Below the pieces are notes generated by a model. The model was not told where the DNA came from. It did not search any database and worked only from the letters and a program-made list of their open reading frames with translations. This document shows positions 1 through 7,334 of a DNA stretch of 61,887 bases, in pieces. The stretch lies in assembly GCA_015067925.1 (NCBI GenBank), contig SVLN01000006.1:1-61887 (forward strand), in the 5' to 3' direction. Numbering within the stretch: position 1 is the first letter of the stretch; each line of letters begins with the position of its first letter. Made by a program: the position numbers and the translations under genes. This DNA comes from Oscillospiraceae bacterium (GTDB lineage: Bacteria; Bacillota; Clostridia; Oscillospirales; Oscillospiraceae).

Positions 1-75
1 GGTGTGAAGCTGCTCCCAAAAGAGCGCAACGTCGTTTTCCGCGATCGCTTCACGGATGGTGATTTGGTTTTCCAT
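1..75 (-). CDS. GNAT-like acetyltransferase, N-terminal 25 residues only
   Basis: The reading frame starts at ATG 75-73, behind a strong GGAGG ribosome site around 83-87, and runs off the left edge of the window. The visible residues (MENQITIREA, then FWEQLHT) look like the first beta strand and helix of a GNAT N-acetyltransferase, which use acetyl-CoA to acetylate an amine. Too little is present to name a substrate. A promoter, a 12-codon leader ORF and a hairpin lie upstream (see 100-205), so the gene may be controlled at translation. The GNAT assignment rests on only 25 residues. Confidence 0.5.
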   Translation of the reverse strand, partial: MENQITIREAIAENDVALFWEQLHT

Positions 76-99
76 TTTGTTTCCTCCAAAATTTTATTC

Positions 100-125
100 G
101 GAGGGTTAGGAAGCGTGAACCCTCC
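100..125 (-). promoter_or_regulatory. Hairpin in GNAT leader, alternative pairing with the ribosome site
   Basis: On the minus strand GGAGGGTT (107-100 read in complement, 118-125 as partner) forms an 8-bp stem with AACCCTCC and a 10-nt loop. The CCTCC arm can also pair with the GGAGG ribosome site of the GNAT gene at about 83-87. The three segments are therefore mutually exclusive. No U-run follows, so it is not an ordinary terminator. Confidence 0.4.
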
Positions 126-144
126 ATACACGACTCATTTTCAT
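106..144 (-). CDS. Candidate leader peptide MKMSRVWRVHAS (12 aa)
   Basis: A 13-codon ORF (ATG 144-142, TAA 108-106) has its own AGAAAGGGTGG ribosome site at 151-161. It lies between a good promoter and the GNAT start. Its end overlaps the hairpin at 100-125, so a ribosome on it would change the fold around the GNAT ribosome site. This resembles the leader ORFs of translational attenuators such as those of erm and cat genes. It is too short to prove by itself. Confidence 0.4.
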   Translation of the reverse strand: MKMSRVWRVHAS

Positions 145-176
145 AAAAACCACCCTTTCTGTTTTGTGTTTGTAGT

Positions 177-205
177 ATTTTATCACATAGCAGTAATCTA
201 CACAA
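177..205 (-). promoter_or_regulatory. Promoter of the GNAT leader
   Basis: On the minus strand TTGTGT (205-200), a 17-nt spacer and TAAAAT (182-177) fit a sigma-A promoter. It points at the leader peptide and the GNAT gene. Confidence 0.55.
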
Positions 206-208
206 GAA

Positions 209-238
209 CACTCCCGGGAGATAATCCTGCCGGGAGTG
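209..238 (-). terminator. Terminator-like hairpin after the LacI-type gene
   Basis: CACTCCCGG and CCGGGAGTG form a 9-bp stem with a 12-nt loop. It follows the 3' end of the minus-strand regulator. The tail (GTTCTTGTG) is only moderately U-rich, so termination may be partial. Confidence 0.5.
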
Positions 239-288
239 CAACTGTTTTATGGAGCCCGACCTTATGAGGTGGGAGTTTTATGCTTAAG

Positions 289-1287
289 TTAAGTAGAAGC
301 GCGCACGATCAGTTCTGTGCTCAGCACCACCCGGCGGGTGGGGGCAGAGGGGTTTTCGATGCGCTCAAGAAGAAGCTCGCAGGCCTGCTGACCCATCAGG
401 TAGCTGGGCTGGCTGACGGTGGTCAGAGCGGGGGTGACCATGATGGAAGATGCGGTGTTGTCGAAGCCGACCACGGCCACATCCTCCGGTACCCGGAGAC
501 CAAGATTACTGGCAGCCTTCAGGGCAGCGGCGGCAAAGATATCGGATACGCAGAACAGCGCGTCCGGGCGCTCTTTCATGGAAAGCACGCCCGTAATGTA
601 CGGAAGGGCCATATCAAAGCTCAATTCCGGCAGGTGGGTGACCCAACCTTCGTTGACGGTGAGACCGGCTTCCTCCATGGCGGAGCGGTAGCCGCGCTCG
701 CGGTGCTTGGCGTAGTTGTTGTGCAGGGGAGAGTTGATGAGGCCAATGCGGGTGTGGCCGGTTTTGACCAGATGCTTGACGGCGTTCACGCCGGCGGCGT
801 AGTCGTCAATACCCACGAAAGAGATGGAGTCGTCCCGGCAGTGCTCGGAGCACATGACCACGGGATAGCGGATGGAAAGGTCCTCCAGCAGTTCCGGGGA
901 GGCCACATTGTGGATCAGAATGATCCCGGAGAAGCGGTTGTTCTTTAAAAACAGCTCATAATCCTGGATGGAGTTGTAGTAATTGCGGCTCTGGAAGCAG
1001 AACACATGGTAGTTGTGCTGATAGGCGATGTCCTGGATGCCCATCATGACCTCGGTCATGAATGGATTATTGATCTGCGGCGTGCAGACCAAGATGGAGT
1101 TGTTGCCCAAAGAGGGCGAGTCCATGGTCTTGGACTGGAACTCCAGGGCCTTCATGGCGTCGAGAACCCGCTGGCGGGTCTCGGGATTGACGTTGCTGCT
1201 GCGGTTGAGGATACGGGAGACCGTGGCGATGGAGACATTTGCCGCATCGGCGATCTGCTGAATGGTAACTTTCTTGGAAATTGCCAT
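289..1287 (-). CDS. LacI-family transcriptional regulator
   Basis: A 332-residue protein of normal LacI-family length. Residues 7-27 form the typical helix-turn-helix (VTIQQIADAANVSIATVSRI), followed by a hinge and, from about residue 60, a periplasmic-binding-protein-like effector domain ending in the usual VVLSTELIVRAST type strand. Such proteins repress sugar catabolic genes and release DNA when a sugar or sugar phosphate binds. It diverges from a Gfo/Idh/MocA oxidoreductase, and the intergenic region holds three copies of a TGTAA-N3/4-TTACA palindrome, one on its own promoter. It therefore probably represses both itself and the oxidoreductase. The effector cannot be read from the sequence. 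Confidence 0.93.
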   Translation of the reverse strand: MAISKKVTIQQIADAANVSIATVSRILNRSSNVNPETRQRVLDAMKALEFQSKTMDSPSLGNNSILVCTPQINNPFMTEVMMGIQDIAYQHNYHVFCFQSRNYYNSIQDYELFLKNNRFSGIILIHNVASPELLEDLSIRYPVVMCSEHCRDDSISFVGIDDYAAGVNAVKHLVKTGHTRIGLINSPLHNNYAKHRERGYRSAMEEAGLTVNEGWVTHLPELSFDMALPYITGVLSMKERPDALFCVSDIFAAAALKAASNLGLRVPEDVAVVGFDNTASSIMVTPALTTVSQPSYLMGQQACELLLERIENPSAPTRRVVLSTELIVRAST

Positions 1288-1312
1288 GTTTTCATCATCC
1301 TGTGCTCTTGCA

Positions 1313-1330
1313 TGTAATATTTACATTATA
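1313..1330 (-). promoter_or_regulatory. Regulator promoter -10 with overlapping operator
   Basis: Minus-strand TATAAT (1330-1325) has an extended TG-G element; the -35 is poor. It abuts the perfect palindrome TGTAA-TAT-TTACA at 1313-1325. The site covers the likely transcription start, a classical autorepression position. Confidence 0.6.
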
Positions 1331-1444
1331 CCATGGAAATGAAAAAAAGAAAGAGGATTTTACATTGTGGAGATTTTTTGGAAAAATGCGGGAAAACTTA
1401 CGCAAAAGATTCAAAAGAAAATACATTACAACGCATGTGAAAAG

Positions 1445-1458
1445 TGTAAGAATTTACA
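1445..1458. promoter_or_regulatory. Second operator-like palindrome
   Basis: TGTAA-GAAT-TTACA has the same half-sites as the other two boxes, with a 4-nt spacer. It lies between the divergent promoters and could support looping. Confidence 0.4.
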
Positions 1459-1494
1459 GCGATTATGTAAATTTGTAAAGTTTTGCCCGTGCTA

Positions 1495-1541
1495 TTGACA
1501 TCGATTTGGGCAAAGTGTATACTTGATATGTAAAATTTACG
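1495..1541 (+). promoter_or_regulatory. Oxidoreductase promoter with operator
   Basis: TTGACA (1495-1500), a 17-nt spacer and TATACT (1518-1523) form a near-consensus promoter. The palindrome TGTAA-AAT-TTACG (1529-1541) sits at the expected transcription start, matching the box on the regulator's own promoter. Confidence 0.75.
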
Positions 1542-1580
1542 AAAGAAAATCAGAAAATTACAAAAAAGGAGAGGCGAATT

Positions 1581-2738
1581 ATGAAAAGACTACAGGTCGG
1601 CGTGATCGGCATCGGCTTCATCGGCAGGCAGCAGCTCGAGGCAATCCAGCGCATTGCTTACGCTGAGGTTGTGGCCATTGCGGATCAGAATTTCGAGGCG
1701 GCCCGGGAACTGGCGGCTCAGTTCGGCATCCCCGCCTGCTATCGCACCGGCGAAGAGCTCATCGCCGATCCGAATGTGGAAGTGGTGCACAACTGTACCC
1801 CCAATGCCCTGCATTACAGCCTCAACAAGCTGGCGATCCTTTCCGGCAAACATGTCTATTCCGAAAAACCCCTGGCCATCCGGGGCGAGCACGCTGCGGA
1901 GCTGGTCACCCTGGCCCGGGAGCACGACGTGGCCAACGGTGTGAACTTCAATTACCGGCAGAACATCGCCCTTCTGGAGATGCGCGAGCGGGTGCGCACC
2001 GGCGCAGCGGGAAGAGTGTTCCACGTCTATGGCCAGTACCTGCAGGATTGGCTGGCCAGCGAGAACAACTACGACTGGCGTGTCGACCCCGAGATGGGCG
2101 GCCCCTCCCGTGCCCTGGCGGATATCGGCTCCCACTGCTTCGATTCCGCCCAGTTCGTCATGGGCCAGCGCATCAAGCGGGTCTATGCCCGGCTGATCAC
2201 GGCCTACGATACGCGCATCAAATCCGGAAGCCAGGAGACCTTCGCTCTGGGCAGCGCTGAGGGTGAGCGCGTGCGTGTCACCAATGAGGACGCCGGTTTT
2301 GTCCTGGCGGAGTTCGAGGACGGGACCCCTGCCAGTTTCTTCATTTCTCAGGTCTGCAACGGCAGAAAGAACGACCAGCGCATCCAAATCTCCGCCCAGG
2401 AATATTGTATGGAGTGGTGCCAGGAGCGCGCCGGGGAGATCCAGATCGGCTACCAGAACCGGGGCAACGAGGTGGTGCTCACCGGAACCAACGGCATGAT
2501 CTCCGACTATGCCCGGGGCCGTGCCAGCCTGCCCAGCGGCCACGCCGAAGGCTGGGCGTATCCGCACAAATACGCCATCTCCTGCTTCTATGATTCCATC
2601 CGCGACGGCTCCTATCGGCAGAACAATCTGGTCTACACCAAATTCTTTGACGGCGGCCAGATCATGAAGATCGTGGACGCGTGCCTGCTCTCCCAGCAGG
2701 AAAACCGCTGGGTGGAGATTGACCTGTCCGAACCGTAA
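1581..2738 (+). CDS. Gfo/Idh/MocA-family NAD(P)-dependent oxidoreductase
   Basis: A 385-residue protein of the family's usual length. The N-terminal Rossmann fold shows GxGxxG at residues 10-15 (G-I-G-F-I-G). The EKP motif is at 95-97, and the DIGSH segment at 181-185 supplies the Asp/His pair typical of these sugar or inositol dehydrogenases. The start follows AAAGGAGAGGCG. It probably oxidises or reduces a hydroxyl of a sugar, polyol or glycoside in the cytosol. It is divergent from a LacI-type regulator sharing its operator. C-glycoside degradation in gut bacteria begins with 3-keto formation by an enzyme of this family (DgpA), and a C-glycoside deglycosidase pair lies about 8 kb downstream, so such a role is possible but unproven. 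Confidence 0.92.
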   Translation: MKRLQVGVIGIGFIGRQQLEAIQRIAYAEVVAIADQNFEAARELAAQFGIPACYRTGEELIADPNVEVVHNCTPNALHYSLNKLAILSGKHVYSEKPLAIRGEHAAELVTLAREHDVANGVNFNYRQNIALLEMRERVRTGAAGRVFHVYGQYLQDWLASENNYDWRVDPEMGGPSRALADIGSHCFDSAQFVMGQRIKRVYARLITAYDTRIKSGSQETFALGSAEGERVRVTNEDAGFVLAEFEDGTPASFFISQVCNGRKNDQRIQISAQEYCMEWCQERAGEIQIGYQNRGNEVVLTGTNGMISDYARGRASLPSGHAEGWAYPHKYAISCFYDSIRDGSYRQNNLVYTKFFDGGQIMKIVDACLLSQQENRWVEIDLSEP

Positions 2739-2754
2739 AGACAATCAAACAGTT

Positions 2755-2782
2755 ACAGGCACAGCAGAACTGCTGTGCCTGT
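2755..2782 (+). terminator. Hairpin after the oxidoreductase
   Basis: ACAGGCACAGCAG and CTGCTGTGCCTGT form a perfect 13-bp stem with a 2-nt spacer, just after the stop codon. There is no good T-run, so it may act as an mRNA end or a weak terminator. Confidence 0.5.
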
Positions 2783-2893
2783 CCTATTGATGAGGCATGT
2801 AAACTTATGTTGCGCAATTGTAAAGCGAATGTGGTGGCGCTTACCGGTGCTGTTTGCTACAATGAGGGGACAGAAATCAAAGGAGGGTTTTCC

Positions 2894-3330
2894 GTGAATT
2901 TGCCGGAGAAGATCGTAAAACTCAGAAAGGCACAAGGGTGGTCCCAGGAGGAGCTGGCGGAAAAACTGAATGTATCCCGGCAGGCAATCAGTCGCTGGAA
3001 AACGGAACTGCGCTGCCCGATGCACAAAATGTCTTGCAGATCAGCAAGCTGTTCCGTGTTACAACGGATTATTTGCTGAACGACGATTACGAAAGCGACG
3101 GCGATATTCCTGCTGTCCGAAGAGCGGAAGAAGAAACGAGGGTTCTGTTTTCTAAAAAGAAGCACCTGCACCTGGTTGCCGCAATTTGTTTTGCGATTGC
3201 GGTGGTTTGCTGGCTGATGAGCGTGGTAAATAGTGAAAGCAAGATTCAGCTTGGCATTTCCTGTTTTACGCTGGCCCTTTGTGCGGCAAATGCGGTGGCA
3301 CAGTTTATTCTGTATTTCAAGAAACGGTAA
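2894..3330 (+). pseudogene. XRE-family HTH membrane regulator, frameshifted
   Basis: The GTG start at 2894 follows AAAGGAGGG. The first frame encodes a classic XRE helix-turn-helix (LPEKIVKLRKAQGWSQEELA, then LNVSRQAISRW). At 2997-3002 the frame breaks: GGAAAACGGAACT reads KTEL instead of the expected WENGTALPD, which needs one extra G. The next frame continues exactly with NGTALPDAQNVLQISKLF and on to TTDYLLNDDYESD, two hydrophobic helices and a stop at 3330. The intact product would be about 145 residues with a DNA-binding domain and two membrane helices. Either a real single-base loss or a sequencing error in the G/A run explains it. Confidence 0.8.
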
Positions 3331-3354
3331 ATCGGATACCATTCTATATAAGAA

Positions 3355-3384
3355 ACGCCACAGCAATAGACATTGCTGTGGCGT
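3355..3384. terminator. Bidirectional terminator
   Basis: ACGCCACAGCAAT and ATTGCTGTGGCGT form a 13-bp stem with a 4-nt loop. It lies between two convergent genes; on the minus strand it is followed by TTTCTTATAT. Confidence 0.8.
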
Positions 3385-3402
3385 AAAGTATTCTGGGAAG
3401 TG

Positions 3403-3993
3403 TTACAGACCTAGCTCTACCATTTCGTTTGCGATAATCTCTTCCGTTGCTGCCATGGCCTGCAGGGTGCGCTCTAAGAGTACATCCAGCTCCCAGCCCA
3501 GGCGCTCCGCACCCTCGCGGATCACATCGCGGCTGCAGCCGGCGGCAAATTTCTTGTCCTTGAATTTCTTCTTCAGGCTGCTCAGTTCCATGTCCGTACA
3601 GCTCTTCGAGGGACGCATGCGGGCGGCGGCGCCGATGAGGCCCGTCAGCTCGTCCGCGGCGAAGAGCACCTTTTCCATCTCGTGCTCCGGTGCCACGTCG
3701 CAGCAGATGCCGTAGCCGTGGGCGCAGACGGCGTGGACGAAGTCCTCGCCCGCGCCGATTTCGGCCAGGAGCTCCGGCGCCTTTTTGCAGTGCTCCTCGG
3801 GCCAGCCCTCGAAGTCCACGTCGTGCAGAAGGCCCACCAGCGCCCAGAAATCGGCGTCCTCGGTGTAGCCGAGGGTCTCGGCAAAGTGGCGCATGACCGC
3901 CTCCACCGTCAGCGCGTGCTGCAGGTGGAAGGCCTCTTCATTGTATTTGCGCAGCAGGCCCATGGCCTGCTCGCGGGTAAAACTCACTTGCAT
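3403..3993 (-). CDS. HD-domain (HDIG-type) phosphohydrolase
   Basis: A 196-residue protein with the metal-binding HD pair at residues 57-58 in ALVGLLHDVDFEG, an upstream His at 26 (LQHAL) and a later AHGYG segment, as in the small HDIG hydrolases. The family hydrolyses phosphate esters, often of nucleotides, in the cytosol, but the substrate of this clade is not known. It lies 15 bp downstream of the nitroreductase and is probably co-transcribed from the promoter at 4534-4562. Confidence 0.82.
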   Translation of the reverse strand: MQVSFTREQAMGLLRKYNEEAFHLQHALTVEAVMRHFAETLGYTEDADFWALVGLLHDVDFEGWPEEHCKKAPELLAEIGAGEDFVHAVCAHGYGICCDVAPEHEMEKVLFAADELTGLIGAAARMRPSKSCTDMELSSLKKKFKDKKFAAGCSRDVIREGAERLGWELDVLLERTLQAMAATEEIIANEMVELGL

Positions 3994-4008
3994 GGTAAAA
4001 ACCTTCTT

Positions 4009-4506
4009 TTAATCAATGTAGGTGACGCAATCTTCGTTTCTGGGCTTGAGCTCGGGATCCTCAGCAGGGTGGCCCAGGGTCAGGGCGTACTGGAACTCGT
4101 AGCCTTCGGGGATGCCTGCCTCGCGCTGCAGCTCGGGGTTGTTGGCGAAGGCAACCCGGGGGCTGGCCAGATAGCAGCAGCCGATACCCAGAGCGCTGGC
4201 GGCCAGGCACATATTCTCCGCAGCGTTGGCGCAATCGCCGGCGGCCCAGGGGGAGTCGACCTTGCCGGAGATGAGAATGGCCATCACGCCGCCGCGGAAG
4301 TAGTCGCCCATGGTGGAGCCTTCAATGATCTTGTCCATCATCCGACGGCTTTTCAGCACGGTGAAGTGCCACGGCTGGGAGTTGAGGGCGCTGGGTGCGC
4401 GGATGCCGCACTGGAGAATGGTGTCTACCACTTCGGGGGCGATGGGCTCGTCCGTAAAGGCGCGGATGCACTTGCGGTTCAGAATTGCGGAAATGACTTC
4501 GTTCAT
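4009..4506 (-). CDS. Nitroreductase-family FMN oxidoreductase
   Basis: The start at ATG 4506 follows AAAGGAGCTG; an upstream in-frame start is possible but lacks a ribosome site. The 165-residue product begins MNEVISAILNRKCIRAFTDE, the typical FMN-binding R-x-R/IRxF region of the nitroreductase fold, followed by RAPSALNSQPWHF (residues about 35-47), the conserved flavin-contact motif. These homodimeric enzymes use NAD(P)H to reduce nitro compounds or quinones. The physiological substrate cannot be told. It is first gene of an operon with the HD hydrolase. Confidence 0.9.
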   Translation of the reverse strand: MNEVISAILNRKCIRAFTDEPIAPEVVDTILQCGIRAPSALNSQPWHFTVLKSRRMMDKIIEGSTMGDYFRGGVMAILISGKVDSPWAAGDCANAAENMCLAASALGIGCCYLASPRVAFANNPELQREAGIPEGYEFQYALTLGHPAEDPELKPRNEDCVTYID

Positions 4507-4533
4507 AAAAACAGCTCCTTTGGGTTTTCTTCT

Positions 4534-4562
4534 ATTATACTGCCGTTTCGGGGCGCTTGTAA
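4534..4562 (-). promoter_or_regulatory. Nitroreductase promoter
   Basis: On the minus strand TTACAA (4562-4557), a 17-nt spacer and TATAAT (4539-4534) precede the nitroreductase by about 28 nt. Confidence 0.7.
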
Positions 4563-4581
4563 AGAAAAATACGCAGGAATG

Positions 4582-4610
4582 TTGCACGAGAACGTTTCTT
4601 GCGGTATGAT
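4582..4610 (+). promoter_or_regulatory. Promoter of the 4648 gene
   Basis: TTGCAC (4582-4587), a 17-nt spacer and TATGAT (4605-4610) lie about 38 nt before the GTG start. Confidence 0.6.
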
Positions 4611-4647
4611 GAGTTTATAAGGATATTTGTGAAAGGGGAGCACAGAA

Positions 4648-5676
4648 GTGAAACGAAAAATGATTCTGCTGGGCCTTGCGCTGGTGCTGTTAACAGGCGC
4701 GATTCTGTTTGGCAGTTTGGTTTATATGACGAACATGGTGCTCCCCAAGGGAAGCGCAGAGGAATTCGCGGCGGTGAAAGGCTGGGATAACTCGATTCTC
4801 TATCGGGAAGAGGAAAAGAGCCGCAATGGCGGCGATGTCTATCAGGCCGGTGAATTCTTGAAAACGGTGTTTGCCAACGATTCCTTGCGTCAGAAGATTG
4901 GCGGCATGCAGTGGGTGGAGAATGATTTTGACCATTATGCGCTTTTCTATGTAACGGAGCCTTCTCAAGAACTGCGGAAGCAGCTTCAGGAGGATCCCGC
5001 GTGCAAACATATGGAAGTAGTGCTCTCGAAGTGTGATTATTCGCTGCTGGAACTGGCGGAGGCAGAAAAGAAATTTGTGGCCTATTTGTCAACAGCACCC
5101 GAATCAATACAAAACTCCGTACAATTTTATATGGTGATGCCCCATCAGAACCGCGTTGCGGTGTATGTAAAGGATTGGAGCATTACGGACCAACTGCGCC
5201 TTGCGCAGGCTCTGGGTGCAGACTGCCCCAAGTTCTACCTGGTCGAAGGAGATTTGCTGGAAACCACGAAGAACATTACCATCGGGGACGTGAAGGCGTG
5301 GCGTATAAGAGAGCAGGAACTCCGGGAACAGATGGAAGCGAACGGACAGATCGTAAGGGTTGATCCGCAGCTGCATGATGCATTGTTACGCCTGCAGACC
5401 CATCAGCAGGAGCTGTATAAAAACGTGCGGCTGATTTATCCGGAAGACGATTGGCGAATGACGATCCTTGGCGCCGTCAGAACCCCGGCGCTTTCCCAAT
5501 ATGGCTACACACAGATTATTTCCAAAATCTGTCAAACCGTAGCTGGAGATTACCTTTATGAGGTGTGGGAGCCGAAATATGAATATCTGATTCGAGCGGT
5601 ATTCGGCCTGGTGGAAAATGAGTTTTCTGTCTTCATTTCATACGGCTGGAATTTGGATGATTATTGCATTCCCTAA
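4648..5676 (+). CDS. Membrane-anchored protein of unknown function
   Basis: I do not recognise this family. The 342-residue product starts at GTG 4648 after AAAGGGGAG and has a Lys/Arg-rich start followed by a hydrophobic segment (residues about 5-27), which fits a signal anchor with the rest outside the cell. The body is mixed alpha/beta with no Cys-rich or catalytic motif I can name; short charged helices occur around residues 215-265. Directly downstream is the start of a duplicate copy (5689) that shares 38 identical bases over the signal segment, so the locus once held two tandem paralogues. Confidence 0.7.
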   Translation: MKRKMILLGLALVLLTGAILFGSLVYMTNMVLPKGSAEEFAAVKGWDNSILYREEEKSRNGGDVYQAGEFLKTVFANDSLRQKIGGMQWVENDFDHYALFYVTEPSQELRKQLQEDPACKHMEVVLSKCDYSLLELAEAEKKFVAYLSTAPESIQNSVQFYMVMPHQNRVAVYVKDWSITDQLRLAQALGADCPKFYLVEGDLLETTKNITIGDVKAWRIREQELREQMEANGQIVRVDPQLHDALLRLQTHQQELYKNVRLIYPEDDWRMTILGAVRTPALSQYGYTQIISKICQTVAGDYLYEVWEPKYEYLIRAVFGLVENEFSVFISYGWNLDDYCIP

Positions 5677-5688
5677 AAGGAGATGCGT

Positions 5689-5832
5689 ATGAAGCGAAAA
5701 GTGATTCTGCTGGGCCTTGCGCTGGTGCTGTTAACAGGCAGATTTCAAGTATCCCATCGTGGTGGTACACAGTTATTGAAAAACAACGGAAGAATTGCGC
5801 AAAAGTCGCGATTCTTCCGTTTTTCTCATTGA
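5689..5832 (+). pseudogene. Truncated tandem duplicate (signal segment only)
   Basis: ATG 5689 follows AAAAGGAGATGCGT. Codons 1-17 (MKRKVILLGLALVLLTG) repeat the start of the 4648 protein; 38 bases (5702-5739) are identical to 4661-4698. After that the sequence no longer matches and the frame stops at 5830-5832 after 47 codons, over a terminator hairpin. It looks like what remained after deletion of a paralogue, though a short peptide could still be made. Confidence 0.65.
5786..5826 (+). terminator. Rho-independent terminator
   Basis: ACGGAAGAAT and ATTCTTCCGT form a 10-bp stem around a 15-nt loop, followed by TTTTCT. It ends the unknown gene and its remnant. Confidence 0.8.
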
Positions 5833-5879
5833 CTTTCCTCTCCTTTTATGGCAAAGTGAAGGGTAAAGGATGTGATAGC

Positions 5880-6425
5880 ATGAGCTTTTGTCCCAAGTGC
5901 AGAACCCAATGGGATGATGAAAAAAAGACCTGCCCCGATTGCGGCAGCATGCTCTGGGGTGTGATCTCCTCGGATGATGCGGAAGAGGAAGTGCGTGTTC
6001 CGGCGCCTGAGCTGCAGGACAACCCCTATGCACCGGTGTTCCTCACCCAGAGCACCGACGAGCGGGAACTGGCACTGATTGAAAAATTGCTGCAGGCCGA
6101 GAAGATCCCGTTTTATACCCGTGACCTGGAGTCCGGCGAGTACATGCGCATTTATATGGGTTTTTCCGTCTATGGCAAGCAGATCTATGTGCGCGCCAGG
6201 GATCACCGCGCCTGCGTACAGATGCTCTCCCGCCTGATGGGCGAGTACGGCGATGAAGAGATGGAAGCAGCGTACGATGAATACATGCAGTCCGTGGACG
6301 AGGAGGAAATCCCCCAGGCCGATGCTGAGCAGGAAGGCGGCAATCACCGTATGCTCGGCGGTTTCTTTGTGTTCTTTGCGGTTTTGATTGCGGCGCTGTT
6401 TATCATCATGCGCCTGGTGAAATAA
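5880..6425 (+). CDS. Zinc-ribbon protein with DUF2007-like domain and C-terminal membrane helix
   Basis: The start is ATG 5880 behind AAAGGATG; a longer in-frame ORF upstream runs through the terminator and is unlikely. The 181-residue protein begins with a four-cysteine zinc ribbon (C4-P-K-C7 and C18-P-D-C21). Residues about 55-110 resemble DUF2007 putative signal-transducing domains (ERELALIEKLLQAEKIPFY, then YGKQIYVRARD). An acidic linker follows, and a single hydrophobic helix (about 157-178) ends the protein, so the soluble part probably faces the cytosol. It is 3 bp from the biotin ligase gene and likely co-transcribed. The function is unknown. Confidence 0.82.
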   Translation: MSFCPKCRTQWDDEKKTCPDCGSMLWGVISSDDAEEEVRVPAPELQDNPYAPVFLTQSTDERELALIEKLLQAEKIPFYTRDLESGEYMRIYMGFSVYGKQIYVRARDHRACVQMLSRLMGEYGDEEMEAAYDEYMQSVDEEEIPQADAEQEGGNHRMLGGFFVFFAVLIAALFIIMRLVK

Positions 6426-6428
6426 TCG

Positions 6429-7229
6429 ATGCTGAATCAGGAAACTGTTCGCGCCCACCTGGGCGCGCATGAATGGCGGGATCTTGTGCAGGTGCTTCCC
6501 CTGGTGGATTCCACCAACACCCAATGCAAGGCACTGGCGGCCCAGGGTGCCCCGGAGGGAACGGTGATGATCGCCGATGCCCAGTCGGGCGGCAGAGGCC
6601 GTTTAGGACGCAGCTTTTCTTCCCCGGCAGGGCAGGGGATCTACCTCTCCGTGATCCTGCGGCCCGAGTGCCCGCCCACTGATTTGACCCACCTGACGGC
6701 GGTGGCCGCTGTGGCAGTGTGCGACGCGGTGGAAAAGGCTTGCGGTCTGCGTCCGAAGATCAAATGGACCAACGACCTGGTGGTGGAGAAGAAAAAACTC
6801 TGCGGTATTTTAACGGAGCTTTCCATCCGCCCGGATGGCATCACGGATTACGCCGTGGTGGGCATCGGCCTCAACTGCGCCCAGACGCCCGAGGATTTCC
6901 CCGAAGAGATCCGCGACATCGCAACGTCTCTGCGCCTGTGCACGGGCGCGCCGGTGGATCGGGCCAAATTGGCATCGCACGTGGTGGCGGAGCTTGCCAC
7001 TATGCGCAGGAACCTCTTTTCCGACCGGGAGCAGACCCTGAAGCGCTACGCCGAGGACTGCATCACCATCGGCCAGCGGGTGAGAATCGTCCGCGCGGAC
7101 GAAGAGCGCTTCGCCCTGGCCACGGGAATTGACTCCGACGCCTGCCTGCAGGTGCAATATGATGACGGCACCGAGGGCATCATAGCCACAGGCGAAGTTT
7201 CCGTACGCGGCATGTACGGGTATTTGTAA
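6429..7229 (+). CDS. birA: Biotin--[biotin carboxyl-carrier protein] ligase, class I (no HTH)
   Basis: A 266-residue protein with the BPL/LplA/LipB fold. The biotinyl-AMP loop GRGRLGR is at 55-61, KWTNDL at 112-117 and the KKLCGILTE segment at 122-130; the C-terminal SH3-like cap ends with EGIIATGEVSVRGM. It activates biotin with ATP and transfers it to a lysine of carrier proteins such as those of acetyl-CoA carboxylase or Na+-pump decarboxylases. The N-terminal DNA-binding domain of bifunctional BirA is absent, so it should not act as a repressor. Beta and gamma subunits of a biotin-dependent Na+ decarboxylase are encoded at 47.3-48.6 kb, which need a biotinylated partner. Confidence 0.93.
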   Translation: MLNQETVRAHLGAHEWRDLVQVLPLVDSTNTQCKALAAQGAPEGTVMIADAQSGGRGRLGRSFSSPAGQGIYLSVILRPECPPTDLTHLTAVAAVAVCDAVEKACGLRPKIKWTNDLVVEKKKLCGILTELSIRPDGITDYAVVGIGLNCAQTPEDFPEEIRDIATSLRLCTGAPVDRAKLASHVVAELATMRRNLFSDREQTLKRYAEDCITIGQRVRIVRADEERFALATGIDSDACLQVQYDDGTEGIIATGEVSVRGMYGYL

Positions 7230-7334
7230 TGTCAAAAAATTTTTTTGAAAAATAAAAAATCGTGGGAACTATTTTGTTTGCCCTGCGTCCAAAGCAGCGT
7301 ATCTTCCCCAAAAACGAAAGGAGAACCCCAAACA

